In this document: positions 9,671-21,600 of the stretch, one piece after another
Layout of the letters: each line of letters starts with the position of its first letter
How positions within the stretch are numbered: the first letter of the stretch is position 1
Assembly: GCF_000715075.1 (NCBI RefSeq)
Contig: NC_134101.1
Span: forward strand, 195,134,103-195,198,102
Origin: Nicotiana tabacum
Lineage: Eukaryota; Streptophyta; Magnoliopsida; Solanales; Solanaceae
Direction: 5' to 3'
DNA: 64,000 nt
Made by a program: the position numbers and the translations under genes
The notes under the pieces: model-generated
The model's database searches: none
Seen by the model: the letters and a program-made list of their open reading frames with translations, nothing else
What the model was told of the DNA's origin: nothing

Positions 9671-11590
9671 TGATCTTAATCATCCCTAATTCCAACCTGT
9701 TCCTCTCAAAGTTTTCTCTACTTAGTGCTTTAGTAAAGATGTCAGCAATTTGCTTATCAGTCATAGAATTCTATGGAGATAAAACCTTTCTCAAAGTTAT
9801 CTCTTAAGCAGTGATACCTAACATCTATGTGCTTAGTCCTCTTATGATGAACATGGTTCTTTGTCATACTTATAGCACTAGTGTTATCACAGAATATAGG
9901 AATGCAACCAACTTCAATGCCAAAATCTACCAGATGTTGTTTGATCTATAGCAATTGAGCACAACAAGAGGAAACAACAACATACTCAGCTTTAGCAGTG
10001 GATAAGACTACAAAATTTTGCTTTTTTTGTAGCCCATGACACAAGACATGAACCAAGAAAGTGTGCCATACCTGAGGTGTTTTTCCTATCCACTAGGAAA
10101 CCTGCATAATCAACATCAGCATATCCTACTAGATTGAAATTACTACCTTTTGGGTACCAAAGACACAGATCAGTGGTGCCTTTCAGATATCTTAGTATCC
10201 TCTTGACAACAGTCAAGTGAGACTCCTTTGGATTTTCCTGAAAACGGGCACAAAGCCCTATACTGAAAACAATGTCAGGTCTGCTGGCAGTAAGATACAG
10301 GAGTGAGCTAATCATACCCCTATATAACTTTTGATTAACTGATGAACCAGGTTCATCAATGTCTAATTTAGTGACAGTTGTAATGGGTGTGTCTATTTCT
10401 ATTGATTCTTCCATTATAAACTTTTTGATAAGCTCTTTTGCATACTTCTGTTGATGGATCATGGTTCCATTAGGACTTTGTTTGATCTGAAAGCCTAAGA
10501 AGAAGTTAAGATCACCCATCATACTCATTTCAAACTCACTCCCCATTAATTTTGCAAAGTCCTTACATAGCTTATCAGTTGTGGCCCCAAAGATTATGTC
10601 ATCAACATATATTTGTACCACAAGGAGATCCTTACCTTTTTCCCTTAAAAATAAGGTACTGTCACTTTTACCTATTTTGTAACCATGCTCCAGTAAGAAT
10701 TTGGACAGTCATTCATACCATGCTCTTGGGGCCTGCCTGAGTCCATAGAGAGCTTTGTCTAACTTGTACACATGATCAGGATATTCTTTTCTCTCAAACC
10801 CTGGAGGTTGTTTTACAAATACTTCTTCTTTCAGTAACCATTCAGGAAGACACTTTTGACATCCATCTAATAAAGAGTGAATTCCATGTGTGCTGCAAAG
10901 GCTATAAGGAGTCTTATTGCCTCTAATCTTGCAACTGGAGCAAAAGTCTCATCATAATCTATGCCTTTCTCTTGGCTGTAACCTTTGACCACCAGTCTTG
11001 CCTTGTTTCTTGTAATGGTTCCATTTTCATCAAGTTTGTTTCTGAAGACCTATTTTGTGCCAATAACTGATTTTTCCTTGGGTATTGGAACTAGATGCCA
11101 AACTTGACTTCTCTCGAACTGGTTGAGTTCATCTTGCATTGTATTCACCCAATCTGCACCCTGCAAAGCCTCAACAACATTTTTAGGCTCAATAAGAGAT
11201 AAAAAAAGCATCAAAAACACAAATTCTTTAATTGTGATCTAGTTTTGACTCCAGATGTTGGATCAGTGATAATGTTCTCAATAGGATGAGAACTTTGATA
11301 CTTGTGAGGTTTCACAACCAACTAGTTTCTGCTCAAAGTTTCTCCCATGTTCTGATGCTGAGGAACAGAGTCATGACCAAGTTCTTTTAGGGGATTTATT
11401 TCAATTCCTCCTTGATTAGTTCCCCCTGTCAGGTTGCTCCTGGATGGAGAAACCTGTTCCATTACATGTTCCTTCTTTTGGTGCCACTTTGACTTGTGCT
11501 GAGGCTTCAGTCAAGTCCTTTACCAACCCAATGGCTTCATCTTCATGTTCCTGTCTCTCAGAAAGAATGTTAATTTCATCAAATACTATA
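9671..11590 (-). pseudogene. Copia reverse transcriptase and RNase H
   Basis: Minus-strand RT and RNase H of the Sirevirus copia. The RT catalytic IYVDDIIFG lies near 10590-10615, followed by FFLGFQIKQ, the PDIVFSIGLCARF region, RYLKGT, and an RNase H start with GYADVDYAG and SWATKK. The C-terminal end reads KQIADIFTKAL, the usual end of copia pol, near 9700-9750. The fingers region ([40 protein letters not shown]) is present upstream but broken by stops and shifts, for example TAG codons within the Trp and Gln positions. No longer functional. Confidence 0.85.
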
Positions 11591-12656
11591 TGTACAATTT
11601 CTTATACACACAAAGTTCTTTTATTGAATACTTTATATGCTTTGCTATGTGAAGAATATCCCAAGAATACTCCCTCATCACTTCTGGGATCAAACTTACC
11701 TAGGGAGTCCTTTCCATTATTGTGCACAAAGCACTTACATCCAAATACCCTAAGATGGGATATATTTGGTTTTCTCCCTTTAAGTAACTCATATGGAGTC
11801 TTCTCTATAAGAGGTCTAGTCATGCATCTATTGATAATGTAACATCTAGTGTTTACAGCCTCTGCCCAGAAGCTATGAGGCAACTTACTAGAAAGAAGCA
11901 TAGTCCTAGCCATGTCTTCAAGAGTTCTATTCTTTCTTTCGACTACTCCATTTAGTTTAGGAGTCCTAGGGGCAGATAAATTATGTTCTATACCATTTTT
12001 ATCACAGAATTCAACAAACTTAGCATTTTCAAATTCAGTTCCATGATCAGACCTAATGGATGCAAGTTGATTTCCTAATTGTTTCTGAGTTTTCTAACAA
12101 AAGCAGTAAACTTATCAAATGCTTCATCTTTAGACGTTAGAAATAGAACCTAGGTAAATCTAGAATAATCATCAACAAGCACCATTGCATAGTTCTTTCC
12201 ACCTCTATTCATGGTTCTCATTGGACCACAGAGATCTATATGGACCAGTTCCAATGACTTGGTTGTGCTTACCATTTTCTTTCTTTTGAAGGATGATCTT
12301 ACCTGCTTCCCTCTTGCACAAGCCTCACAAACCTTGTCTTCCTTGAACTTGATGTTAGGTAACCCTATCACCAAGTCCTTGGAGACTAATTTGTTTAGCT
12401 GAATCAGACTGGCATGACCAATTCTTTTGTGCCACAGGATAGGATCATTATCCAGCATACTTAGACAAGTTAGTTCATTTTCTGAGAGAGTGGACAAGTC
12501 TAAATAGTAAATATTGTTAACTCTCTTTCCTTGCAAAACAATCTTGTCAGTGGTAAGATTAATCACAAAGCTTTTTGTGGAGGTGAATGCTACAAGGTTA
12601 CCTCTATCACACAATTGTGACATACTGATCAGGCTATATTTCAAGCCATATATCAA
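11591..12656 (-). pseudogene. Copia integrase
   Basis: Integrase with its N-terminal HHCC zinc domain (WHKRIGHASL ... CEACARGKQ) and catalytic core: first Asp in VHIDLCGPM, then VDDYSRFT, then SDHGTEF and a GVVERKNRTLEDMAR end with the catalytic Glu. The C-terminal part contains LRVFGCKCFVHN and VFLGYSSHSKAYKVFN, conserved in plant copia. A stop follows YSRFT at about 12150, and frames change between there and about 11913. It would insert element DNA into the host chromosome if intact. Confidence 0.85.
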
Positions 12657-12990
12657 GTAGACATTCTCAATAGAGTGAGAGTCTGTCTTACCTACCTTTC
12701 CAACCTAGATGATCTCACCTTTCTTCCCATTTCCAAAGGAGACATTGCCTCCCTTTAAGTCCTCAAGTGAAAGGAACTGGTTCTTGCTTCCAGTCATATG
12801 TTTTGAGCAGCCATTGTCCATGTACCATATTTGGCTGCTTCCTTTCACTTGGACCTGCAAAAACAAATCAGGGGTTAGTCTTAGGAACCCAAACTAGTTT
12901 GGGTCCCTTTCTATGGGCAAAGGGATAAATTAGATTCCTTCTAGTCCACCCAGAAAGCCTATTTTTTCTTTGAACAAAAGTTTTGTTCTT
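12657..12990 (-). pseudogene. Copia protease region
   Basis: Aspartic protease region between Gag and integrase. The active-site motif reads WYMDNGCSKHMTG (near 12785-12825), where DSG is usual, so the Ser is replaced by Asn. The following SFGNGKKGEI and VYLIYGLKYSLIS match the copia protease/integrase junction. The frame is interrupted and the product is not expected to work. Confidence 0.7.
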
Positions 12991-14701
12991 TTAACTGGCC
13001 TTTTCTTTTGCATTACATTCATTTTTGTAATGACCAGTCTTGTCACAATGTGTGCAAATTTTGTTTTCAAGAAGAGAGAGGTACTTGCTTTTAGGATCCC
13101 ACTTAGGTTCTTGAGTCCCATAACCAAGTCCTATTTTATTGCTACTGTGATGTTCGTGTAGCCAGGAGAGTGCATCAAAAGCCTTGTTCCATTTGCAAGT
13201 TCTGTCTAGTTCATGTTTTACCTTCCCTAGATCTTCTTTTAATACTCTTTTCTGCTCATCTTTCCTGTATAACTCATCCTTCATTTTTCCTAAGTTTTCT
13301 TCTAGGGTGAGATGAGTGTGATCAGCTTTCTTCTTTCTATTCCTAGTTTCAGTTTTAAGTTCTCAGACCTAAGTTCTAAGACATTAGGGTCAAGTTCAAA
13401 AACCTGGTTCTTCAACTCAGTATTTTCACTTTTACTCTCATTAGCCCTAGACTCTAGATTTTTGCACTTGGCTTTTAGGATCATACATTCCCTAGACAGC
13501 TCTTCCTTTTCATTGTTAATTATCTCAAACTCATCAATGAAATCCAGCAAAAGTTCAGACAACCTTTCTTTAGACAGGAATTAAATCTTGTCTTTGAGAT
13601 GAAGAATACTTACCTCTTGTTCGTCATCTGATTCTCCGATGGCCATAAGAGCTTGTTCATCTCCAGCTTCATCTTCTGAGTCCTCATATGATGTTTCTCC
13701 CCAGGCAACAACCATAGCCTTTGTTGATCCTTTGTTCCCTTTTGGTTGGACCGTTCCTTCTTCCTGCTCCTTCGTTCAGCCCTTTCCTTCTTCCACTCAA
13801 TTTTCCATTGAGGGCAGTTCTTGATCATGTGATCAGTCTTACCACACTTGTAGCAGCCCTCATTGGTCTGTTTCTCATGAGTCCTTGGTTTGTTGAAGGT
13901 TGTACCTCTTAAAGAACCCTTTCCTTTCATCAGGTACTTTTTAAAATTTCTAGTGATCATAGCCATTTCATCATCCTCTAGATCTGAACCTTCATCAATT
14001 CTGAGAGCCAGACTTCTTCCCTTCTTGGGTGCATCCATTTTCATGGATTGCCTTCTTAGTTCATAGGCAGTAAGGTTTCCAATTAGTTCATACAGGATGA
14101 GGGTAGCAATGTTCTTTGATTGTTGAATAGTAGTAATTTTGCTTTCCCAAGAGACTGGCAGAACCCTTGTCAAAATCTTCTTAACTTTGTCTTCTTCAAG
14201 AATAATCCTTCCAAGAGATTTAAGTTCATTTGTCAGTGTGGTGAACCTTGTATACATCTCTTGGATGGTTTCTCCTTCCTTCATGGTGAAGTTCTCATAC
14301 TGGGAGTACATCAGTGTTCCTCTAGACCTCTTCACTTGAGGTGTTCCTTCATGATCCACTTGTAAGATGTCCCACATTTCCTTAGAAGTAGTACAACTTT
14401 AAATTCTACTATACTCATCTGGACCTAGTCCACACACAAGCCATTTCTTGGCCTTGGCATGTTTCTCCCACTTCTTCAGGTCTTTAGCAGTGCAGTCAGC
14501 CCTTGTCTTTGGCACATCTACTCCTTCAGCATTCTTCTTTGTAGTTGCTAGAGGACCATCAATGATTATGTCCCAGAGTTCATAGTCTTCTCCTATGATG
14601 TGATACCTAATTCTGTTCTTCCACCAAGAATAGTACTGACCATTGAAAAGTGGAGGTCTGGCAGTGGATTGCCCTTCCTAGTTCCCAGGTGGTGCACTCA
14701 T
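12991..14701 (-). pseudogene. Copia Gag with two zinc knuckles
   Basis: Gag starts at ATG 14701 (MSAPPGN) after the primer site. A UBN2-type core follows (PPLFNGQYYSWWKNRI, MWDILQVDHEGT, TIQEMYTRFTTLTNEL), then a first knuckle CYKCGKTDHMIKNC near 13820-13860, basic and acidic stretches, a coiled coil of about 85 residues (ENTELKNQVFELDPN region) near 13302-13562, and a second knuckle CTHCDKTGHYKNEC near 13010-13055. Stops occur at about 14680 (TAG) and 14400 (TAA), and frameshifts lie between 13700 and 13290. Two knuckles parted by a coiled coil is longer than simple copia Gags. Confidence 0.8.
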
Positions 14702-14740
14702 GTTGATCTTTTCCTAAGGTGTTAGCCTCTTCAAGGATAA

Positions 14741-14755
14741 TCTACTCTGATACCA
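14741..14755 (-). promoter_or_regulatory. Copia primer-binding site
   Basis: Minus-strand TGGTATCAGAGTAGA lies two bases inside the 5' LTR end; it matches the 3' end of initiator tRNA-Met over its first 11 bases. Confidence 0.85.
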
Positions 14756-14757
14756 AT

Positions 14758-15734
14758 TGATGTTTTAAGTGTCAATACCACACAAGAGGGAGGAAGGGTG
14801 ATTTGTGTGGTACCCAATTTTCGATCTAGAAGAACTAGGTTCTTCTAGGTGTTCTAGCTACTACTGTTTGCGAAATTAAAAGTACATAAAATAAAGAACA
14901 CATAGATTTTATGTGGAAAACACCTAGCTCAAAAGGTGAAAAAACCACGACCTACTACTTAGTAAGATTTTCCCAAACATCCACTAAAATCACTGAGCCA
15001 AAACAACATCTACAAAACTCTTTGTAAACCTAAGGATTAACTCTAATCCCGTTGTAGCACACAACCTCAACTGTTGCGACAACTTCAAGTTAGCCTATAA
15101 CTTGAACTCTCAAAGTACCTAATACAATTGCTTCTATGAAAGCTCGAAAGGTACAACTTTGAACCACATACAATAATTGAACTAGAATAAGAAAAAAACA
15201 CAATGGAACTGGTTCTTCTATCTCGTTCAAGTAGCTTCAAGAGTGCACACTTAAATCTTACATAAATTGCTTGCAAAATCGCCTTGCTCTTTTGCTTTCA
15301 ATTTACTTTAACTTATGGGTTTGTGCCACCCTGTAAAAGAGAACAATCACTGTTATTTAATAGGTTAGGAATCAGAGTTTGACTAGGATTCAATTTCTAA
15401 TCTTCTATCGTAGTTGAGTCCTTTGCGTATGTGCATTACTTGTAAAAGAGAATAACACTTACATTTAATAGGTTAGTAATCAAAGTTTGATCAGGATAAC
15501 ACTATTTTCATCATAGATTGTGTTCTCTTCATATAAGTAGACTTTCTCCCCTTATCCAATATGCAACCTTTTTGATCAGATCAGGAGATACTACTACTTG
15601 ATCAGTGCGACTTATCTCCTTCACGTGCATCTCACATGTATAGGTTGATCATGAATGTGCTTCATATGATGGACCTGGTCCATGACTAAGTTCATTTGTC
15701 ATTCTTCAAAACTTTACATGTTCTTGGGCCAACA
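14758..15734 (-). repeat. Copia 5' LTR
   Basis: A 977-bp partner of the 5527-6510 LTR, bounded by TG and CA and next to the primer site on one side and the AGGTT target duplication on the other. It is expected to carry the promoter; no single TATA box is assigned with confidence. Confidence 0.9.
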
Positions 15735-16139
15735 AGGTTGCTGTCTTCAATCCACACAGGCAACCCGAGGTAGTCCTGCAGACGTCCGCGGGCCTTGGTG
15801 TCACCTCCTATCTTCCTTTATTCCTATTTCTTTCATGTATTTCTAGAGATAGCGTTGTATTTATTTCTTTCGGACCTTTATTTGTAGTACTCTTATACCG
15901 TCTGTGAAATTGTGACTCCAGTTCTGGGAAGTTTTGGTTAAACAGTTGTATTGGATTCATGTTAAGCTAGTTTATTGTTTTTCTTCCGCTTAAGTTAATT
16001 TCCGCTGCTTAATAGTTAGTGCTTCATAATTGTTAAAGAATATAAGATGTGTAAAAAGGTAATCTGTTCAATAATTGGCTTGCCTAGCTTGCATTAGTAG
16101 ACGCCATCACGACTCCCGAAGGTGGGGAAAACCGTGTCA
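15735..16139 (+). mobile_element. LTR-B (sense), right part
   Basis: Continuation of LTR-B after the copia insertion. It aligns with the inverse of 44716-44900 (GTAGTCCTGCAGACGTCCGC region) and ends near CCGTGTCA, where pararetrovirus RT sequence starts. With 4807-5526 it forms a truncated LTR without internal region, probably a solo LTR whose 5' part was lost. Confidence 0.7.
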
Positions 16140-16143
16140 TGAT

Positions 16144-16878
16144 AGGTTTAGTTATATCCAAACCAAAATGATGATTTTTCAAAATAACATTAAATTTCTC
16201 AGTCATAATATCGACAAGGGTAGAATTATTCCCATTAATAGAAGTATTGAATTTGCTTCTAAGTTCCCTGATATTATCACCAATAAGACCCAGCTTCAAC
16301 AATTCCTAGGAAGCTTAAATTATATTTCTCCCTTTATAAAGGATTTAGCCAAAGATACTTCTCTTCTTTATGATGGATTGAAGAAGAATCCGAAAGCTTG
16401 GACTGATAGTCATACAAAATTAGTAAAAAGAATTAAACAAAAGGTTAATAACCTTCCCTGTTTAACCCTAGCTAATCCCACTTGGGCAAAGGTTGTGGAA
16501 ACCGATGCTTCTGATATTGGTTATGGTGGGATATTAAAACAATGCTCTCCAATGGACAAACAAGAATATCTTGTTCAGTTTTACTCAGGAAAGTGGAATG
16601 ATTCCCAGAAAAATTATGCAACTGTAGCTAGGGAAATTCTTGCTATAGTGAAATGTGTTATGAAATTTCAGACTGATTTATACAATCAAATTTTTTTAAT
16701 TAAAACTGATTGCCAAGCTGCAAAGTTTATCTTTAATAAAGATTTTAAACATGATGTTTCCAAACAAATGTTTGCAAGGTGGCAAGCTTTATTAGCCCCC
16801 TTTGATTTCGAAATAATATACAAAAAAGGGTCTAATAATACCCTTCCTGATTTTTTTACAAGAGAATATCTGAACTAA
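16144..16878 (+). pseudogene. V1 reverse transcriptase C-terminus and RNase H
   Basis: C-terminal end of the V1 polyprotein. The frame is open from the LTR-B boundary to the TAA after TREYLN. It starts in the RT thumb (MMIFQNNIKFLSHNIDKG), passes QQFLGSLNYISPFIKDLA and continues into RNase H with catalytic Asp at 16504, Glu at 16633 and Asp at 16708, and ends in NNTLPDFFTREY. It lacks the RT catalytic YIDD part, which lies beyond the LTR-B insertion and is not found in register. This is the best preserved RNase H of V1 here. The product would copy viral pregenomic RNA into DNA in the cytoplasm, if complete. Confidence 0.85.
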
Positions 16879-16905
16879 TAGTTCTCCCTTTGACTTTTAC
16901 AGATT

Positions 16906-17260
16906 ATGAGGCTTACGTATAGACCTCCTCGACATCGAGGAAGAGGAAGGGCATCTACCGATGGTAGAGGGAATAATATTCTCGCCCAAATGGGAAATCA
17001 AAAACTAATAGCTGCTAATATAGCAGGAGGTAATACCAACCACCCTTTATATAAGGATTTTATACAATCCAGAAAAGACGAAGGTACATCATCCAATGTG
17101 CCAACTTATTCCTCAGTTATATCAGAGGAAAGCAATGAAACCCTTGAGATTTATAACCAAAAGGACACAAAAGAGTTAATAATTCGTTTGGAACAATCCG
17201 ACCTTAAATGGAAGGATAACCCATGGCAATTAATGGCCAGGTACTTTGACACAACGTTAT
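16906..17260 (+). pseudogene. V1 ORF2, 5' part
   Basis: Starts at ATG 16906, 27 nt after the polyprotein stop, with a basic Arg/Gly-rich N-terminus (RPPRHRGRGRASTDGRG) and a region with NHPLYKDFIQSRKDEG and KWKDNPWQLMARYF. It is cut by gypsy-2 after 118 codons, and its frame continues in register at 26504 once one copy of the target duplication is discounted. The position after RNase H and before the promoter matches the ORF2 of florendoviruses, whose function is not known. I recognise no catalytic motif. Confidence 0.7.
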
Positions 17261-19468
17261 TGTGACGACCCCGCCGGTCGTCTTAAGAATTAGCGCCATG
17301 ATCCCCTATTAACTACTTTCCCCGAGTTTATTTCTGCTATTTTTGATTTATCGGGATGTTCAGTTTTGAGGTTCAGAGGTTTTGAGACACTTAGTACCTA
17401 AATGAGAGCTTAAGTGTTGGAAAGTTGATCGTAGTCGGAACAAGGTGAAGGCGACCTCAGAATGGAAATCCGATAGTTTCGTTAGCTCCGTTGTGTGATT
17501 TCGGGCTTAGGGGCGTGTTCAAATTGTGTTTTAGAGGTCCGTAACTAATTTAGGCTTGAAATGCCGGAAGTTGAATTTTTGAAGTTTCCAGTCCGAAAGT
17601 GAGATTTTGATCCGAGGGTCGGAATGGAATTTCGAAAGTTGGAGTAGCTCCATAGTGTTGAATGTGACATGTGTGCAAAACTTCAGTTCATTCGAACGAG
17701 GTTTGATAGACTTTTTGATTGAAAGCGTATTTTGAGAATTTTGGAGTTCTTATGCTTAAATCCATGGTTAATTCGAGGTTTCGATGTTGTTTTAGGTGTT
17801 CTAAGGATTGGTACAAGTTTGGATAGTTGTTTGTGACTTGTTGGCACCTTTGGTTGAGGTCCCGGGGGCCTTAAGATGAATTTTGATGGCTGAGGGAAGG
17901 ATTTGGAGTTTGAAGTTTGCTGCAGCAGCTGGTCTTCTGTCATAATCGCACATGTGCTTTGGTCTCGCAGGTGCGGAGATGCAGAAGCGGCGGATCAAGC
18001 ACAAATGCGGATTTGGGGAGGATCATAAGGTTTCGCAGATGCAAGTAATTCACCGTAGAAGCGGTACCGCACCTGCAGAAGGATATCCACATATGCGGAA
18101 TTTGGCCATTTCTTCAGGAATCGCAAAAGCGGTGATAATACCGTAGAAGCGGTACCGTATCTGCGGATTGGGAGTCGCAGATGCGGAAATTGGCCCTTTA
18201 ATGAAAAGTGGCAGATGCGACCTTGACTCTGCACAATGGGGCCGCAGATGCGGTCCCAGGGCCGCAGATGTAGAAATCGCTAGGCAGAACATGTAAATCT
18301 TGCCTTCGCGAAATTTAGCCATTTTTCATCTTTTTCAAAACGGGAAGAAGCTTGGGGAGCATTTTTCAAGACAGATTTTTAGAGGTGTTCATTGGTGTAA
18401 GGTCTTTGGTCCCTAAACTCGTTATTGGAATGATATTTATCAATTTAAGCATGAAAAATTAAAGAAAATCAGTGGTAATTGGGGGGTTATGGCTTGTCTA
18501 ATTGGAGACCTTTGAGTGATGATTTGAGGGACAAATTGAGGTCTGATTTTGGTACTTTTGATATGACTGAACTCGTGAGAGTGCGGGGTTTCTGGAAATA
18601 TAAATTTTATCTGATTTCGAGACGTGGGCCTGAGAGGCGTTTTGGTCATTTTACATAATTTCGCGTATTAGCTTAGAATTTAATTGTAGAATCAATTACT
18701 TGAAGTGTTATTTACATTATGCAATTGAATTGCATAGATTTGGGCCATTTGGAGCCGAGTACTTGTGGCAAGAACGTGGTCTCGGGCTGATTTTGAGCTG
18801 GTTCGAGGTAAGTGGCTTGTCTAACCTTGTGTGGGGGACCTTCCCTTTAGGATTGGTATATTTGGTAATTGAAATGCCTTGTAAGTGAGGTGACGAGTGC
18901 GTACTTATGCTAATTGTTGGAAACCTTAATTTTCTTTTAGTAATTACTAGTATGTTTCCTTTCCTGTTTCTACTACTTGCACTATTAAGCGTGTTGTTAG
19001 CATAGGAAAGCATGTCTAAGTGACTTACTTGCTTTAATTGCTTAACCCGCCTTACCTGAATTCTGTGCAGCATGCTAGGATAGAATCACTGGTTGCCTTA
19101 ATATTAAGTTTTGTCATTTCTGTATATTTTTCTGTTCCTGCTGTGTATTTATTTTGGGACTATGAATGTGGGATTCTGGTAGCTCCCCCTTGTCTGTTTA
19201 TTTTGAGACTACGAATGTGGGATTCTGGTAGCTCCCCTTTGCCTGTTTATTTTGGGACTACGGATGTGGGATTCCGGTAGATCCCCCTGTACATCTATAT
19301 AGAACTACGGGAATGCACACTATAGATTCTTCCAATACTGGGTATTCATATTTGGGACTACGGAACGGGATTCCGGTAGATTCCTGCGCACTATGAGTTG
19401 GACTACGAGACGGGATCCCGGGAGATCCATTAGATATGTACATATGGGACTACATGACGGTATCCTGG
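17261..19468 (+). repeat. Gypsy-2 5' LTR, truncated
   Basis: Aligns with 23636-25820 of the 3' LTR and then breaks off within CGGTATCCTGG. It begins TGTGACGACC with a 7-bp inverted repeat GACGACC/GGTCGTC. It contains a CpG-rich degenerate block (GCAGATGCGG-like units, 17945-18290) and the 49-bp tandem units at 19145-19420. Open frames in it are not genes. Confidence 0.88.
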
Positions 19469-20103
19469 AAGAGTCACCAGCAGTTCCAGCCAGAGCCTAA
19501 GCATCAGATACATCTACCACTACTCCACTTCAGGAGACATTAGCATAGTTCCTGAGCATGTTTGGTATGTTAGTTCAGGCGGGGTTGATTCAGGTTGTAC
19601 CAATTACTTCACAGATCGGGGGAGGGACCCAGACTCCCACCGTCCCCACTCCAGAGCAGTGAGTTCCAATTGGTCATGTTCTAGGTGTCATAGCGACAAA
19701 GCCTGTTGTCCCAGTTCATCGGGTGGTGAGGACCTCTCGCGGAGTACAGGATAGGTGGGTCTAGGAGAGAGAGGACAAACGAGGTCACGAGGGAGAGTAT
19801 AAGGGAGTGGGTAGACTTTGTAGACTAGGGAGACCCACTAGTCCTTATTTTAGAGGAAGAATACGGCATGGTAGAGGTTTTGTGGGTTAGCCAGCTCAGT
19901 TTGCATCTCAGGTTTTACACAGTTTTTCAGGTGTTCAAGGGTCTGGGAGTACTCATACCGCACAGTTCCCATCGCCACGTCAGCTGCGAGGTTGCTTTGA
20001 GTGTGGTGACATACGCCATATGGTGAGGTATTGCCCTAGACTTGGGAGGAGTGCACCTCCACAGACTCCCCAACCACAGCGCACTCCGCAGAGTTCTTAG
20101 GCT
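19469..20103 (+). pseudogene. Gypsy-2 Gag, C-terminal remnant
   Basis: Only the C-terminal part of Gag remains, in several frames with many stops. The CCHC zinc knuckle CFECGDIRHMVRYC (about 19993-20034) is intact and is followed by PRLGRSAPPQTPQ. It would bind element RNA during particle assembly. The N-terminal part was lost in the deletion that fused it to the LTR. Confidence 0.8.
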
Positions 20104-21600
20104 ATGATCACAGCACCAATTGCTACCCCACCTGTTCAGCCAGCTAGAGGGGAAGGCCAGGACAAATATTATGCCCTTCCTGCCTGTACCGAGGCTGTTG
20201 CCTCTTATTTTATCATCACAGGTATTATGCTGGTTCGTCATAGAGATGCATCGATTCTATTCGATCTAGGCTCCACTTATTCTTATGTGTCTTCTTATTA
20301 TGCTCCACATTTGGGTGTATCTCGGGATTCTTTGACTTTTCCTGTTTATGTTTCTACTAGATTCTCTTGTTGTGGACTGCGTTTATTGGTCGTGTTTGGT
20401 TGCTCTTAGTGGTTTTGAGATTAGAGCCGATTTATTGTTGCTCAGCATGGTAGATTTTGACATTATCTTGGGCATGGACTGGTTGTCGCCCCGTTATGCT
20501 ATTCTTGATTGTCACGCCAAAACCGTGACGCTGGCTATGCCAGGTGTACCGTATGTTGAGTGGAGGGGTACTTTAGATCACACTCCCAGTAGATTTATTT
20601 TTTTTCTTAAAGCTCAGCATATGGTTGAGAAGGGGTGTGACACATATTTGGCTTATGTGAGAGATGTCTGTATTGATACCCCTTCAGTTGATTCAGTCCC
20701 AGTAGTACTGGATTTTCCCGATGTGTTCCCAGTTGATCTTCCAAGCATGCCGCCTGATAGAGATATTGATTTTGGCATTGATCTGTTGGGCACTCAACCC
20801 ATTTCTATTCCTCCGTATCGTATGGCTCCTCCTGAGTTGAAGGAGTTGAAGGATCAGTTACAAGAATTTCTTGATAAGGGTTTTATTCAGCCCAGTGTAT
20901 CACCTTGGGGTGCTCCTATCTTGTTTGTGAAGAAAAAGGATGGTTCTATGCGTATGTGTATTGATTATCGCCAGTTGAACAAAGTTATAGTTAAGAATCA
21001 TTATCCTTTGCCTCATATTAATGATATGTTTGACAAGCTTCAGGTCATACGGGTGTTTTCTGAGATTGATTTGCGCTTAGGTTACCATAAGTTGAAGATT
21101 AGGGAGCCAAATATCCCTAAGACTGCTTTTAAGACTCGGTATGGTCATTACAAGTTCCTTGTTATGTCATTTGGGCTGACCAATGCCCCAGCAGCCTTTA
21201 TGCATTTGATGCACAGTGTGTTCCGGCTGTATCTTGACTCATTCGTCATTGTCTTTATTGATGATATTTTGGTATATTCCTGGAGCTGGGAAGATCATGA
21301 GTAGCACATAAGGACTGTGCTTCAGACCCTGAAATAGAAGAAGTTATATGCTAAGCTCTCAAATGTGAGTTTTGACTAGATTTAATGGCATTCTTAGGCC
21401 ACGTAGTATCGAGTGAGGGTATTCAGAGAGGCCGTGCAGAGTTGGCCCACATCATCCTCAGCTACAGAGATCCACAATTTCCTTGGCTTGGCGGGTTACT
21501 ACTGTCGTTTTGTTGAGGGGTTTTCATCAATTGCAACCCCTATGACCAAATTGACCCAGAAGGGTGCTCCATTCTAGTGGACGGAGGAGTGTGAGGCGAG
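20104..21600 (+). pseudogene. Gypsy-2 protease and reverse transcriptase
   Basis: Aspartic protease with active-site ILFDLGSTYSYVS near 20255-20295, a frameshift near 20385, then [17 protein letters not shown], the second conserved protease block. RT follows: [71 protein letters not shown] and catalytic FIDDILVYS near 21253-21280. TAG and TGA stops appear from 21302 onward and the RT thumb is broken, with KKIEV-type linkage and a part of the FLGHVV segment disrupted. Confidence 0.88.

Larger units (their letters stand above)
5527..15734 (-). mobile_element. Sirevirus-type Ty1/copia retrotransposon
   Basis: A 10.2-kb element in minus orientation with LTRs of 984 bp (5527-6510) and 977 bp (14758-15734), ends TGTTGGCC and AACATCA, and a perfect 5-bp target duplication AGGTT at 5522-5526 and 15735-15739. 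The order from its 5' end is LTR, tRNA-Met primer site, gag, protease, integrase, RT, RNase H, an envelope-like ORF, paired polypurine tracts, LTR. Integrase before RT defines Ty1/copia; the long extra ORF after pol fits the Sirevirus lineage. All coding parts carry stops and frameshifts, so it is non-functional. Confidence 0.92.
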
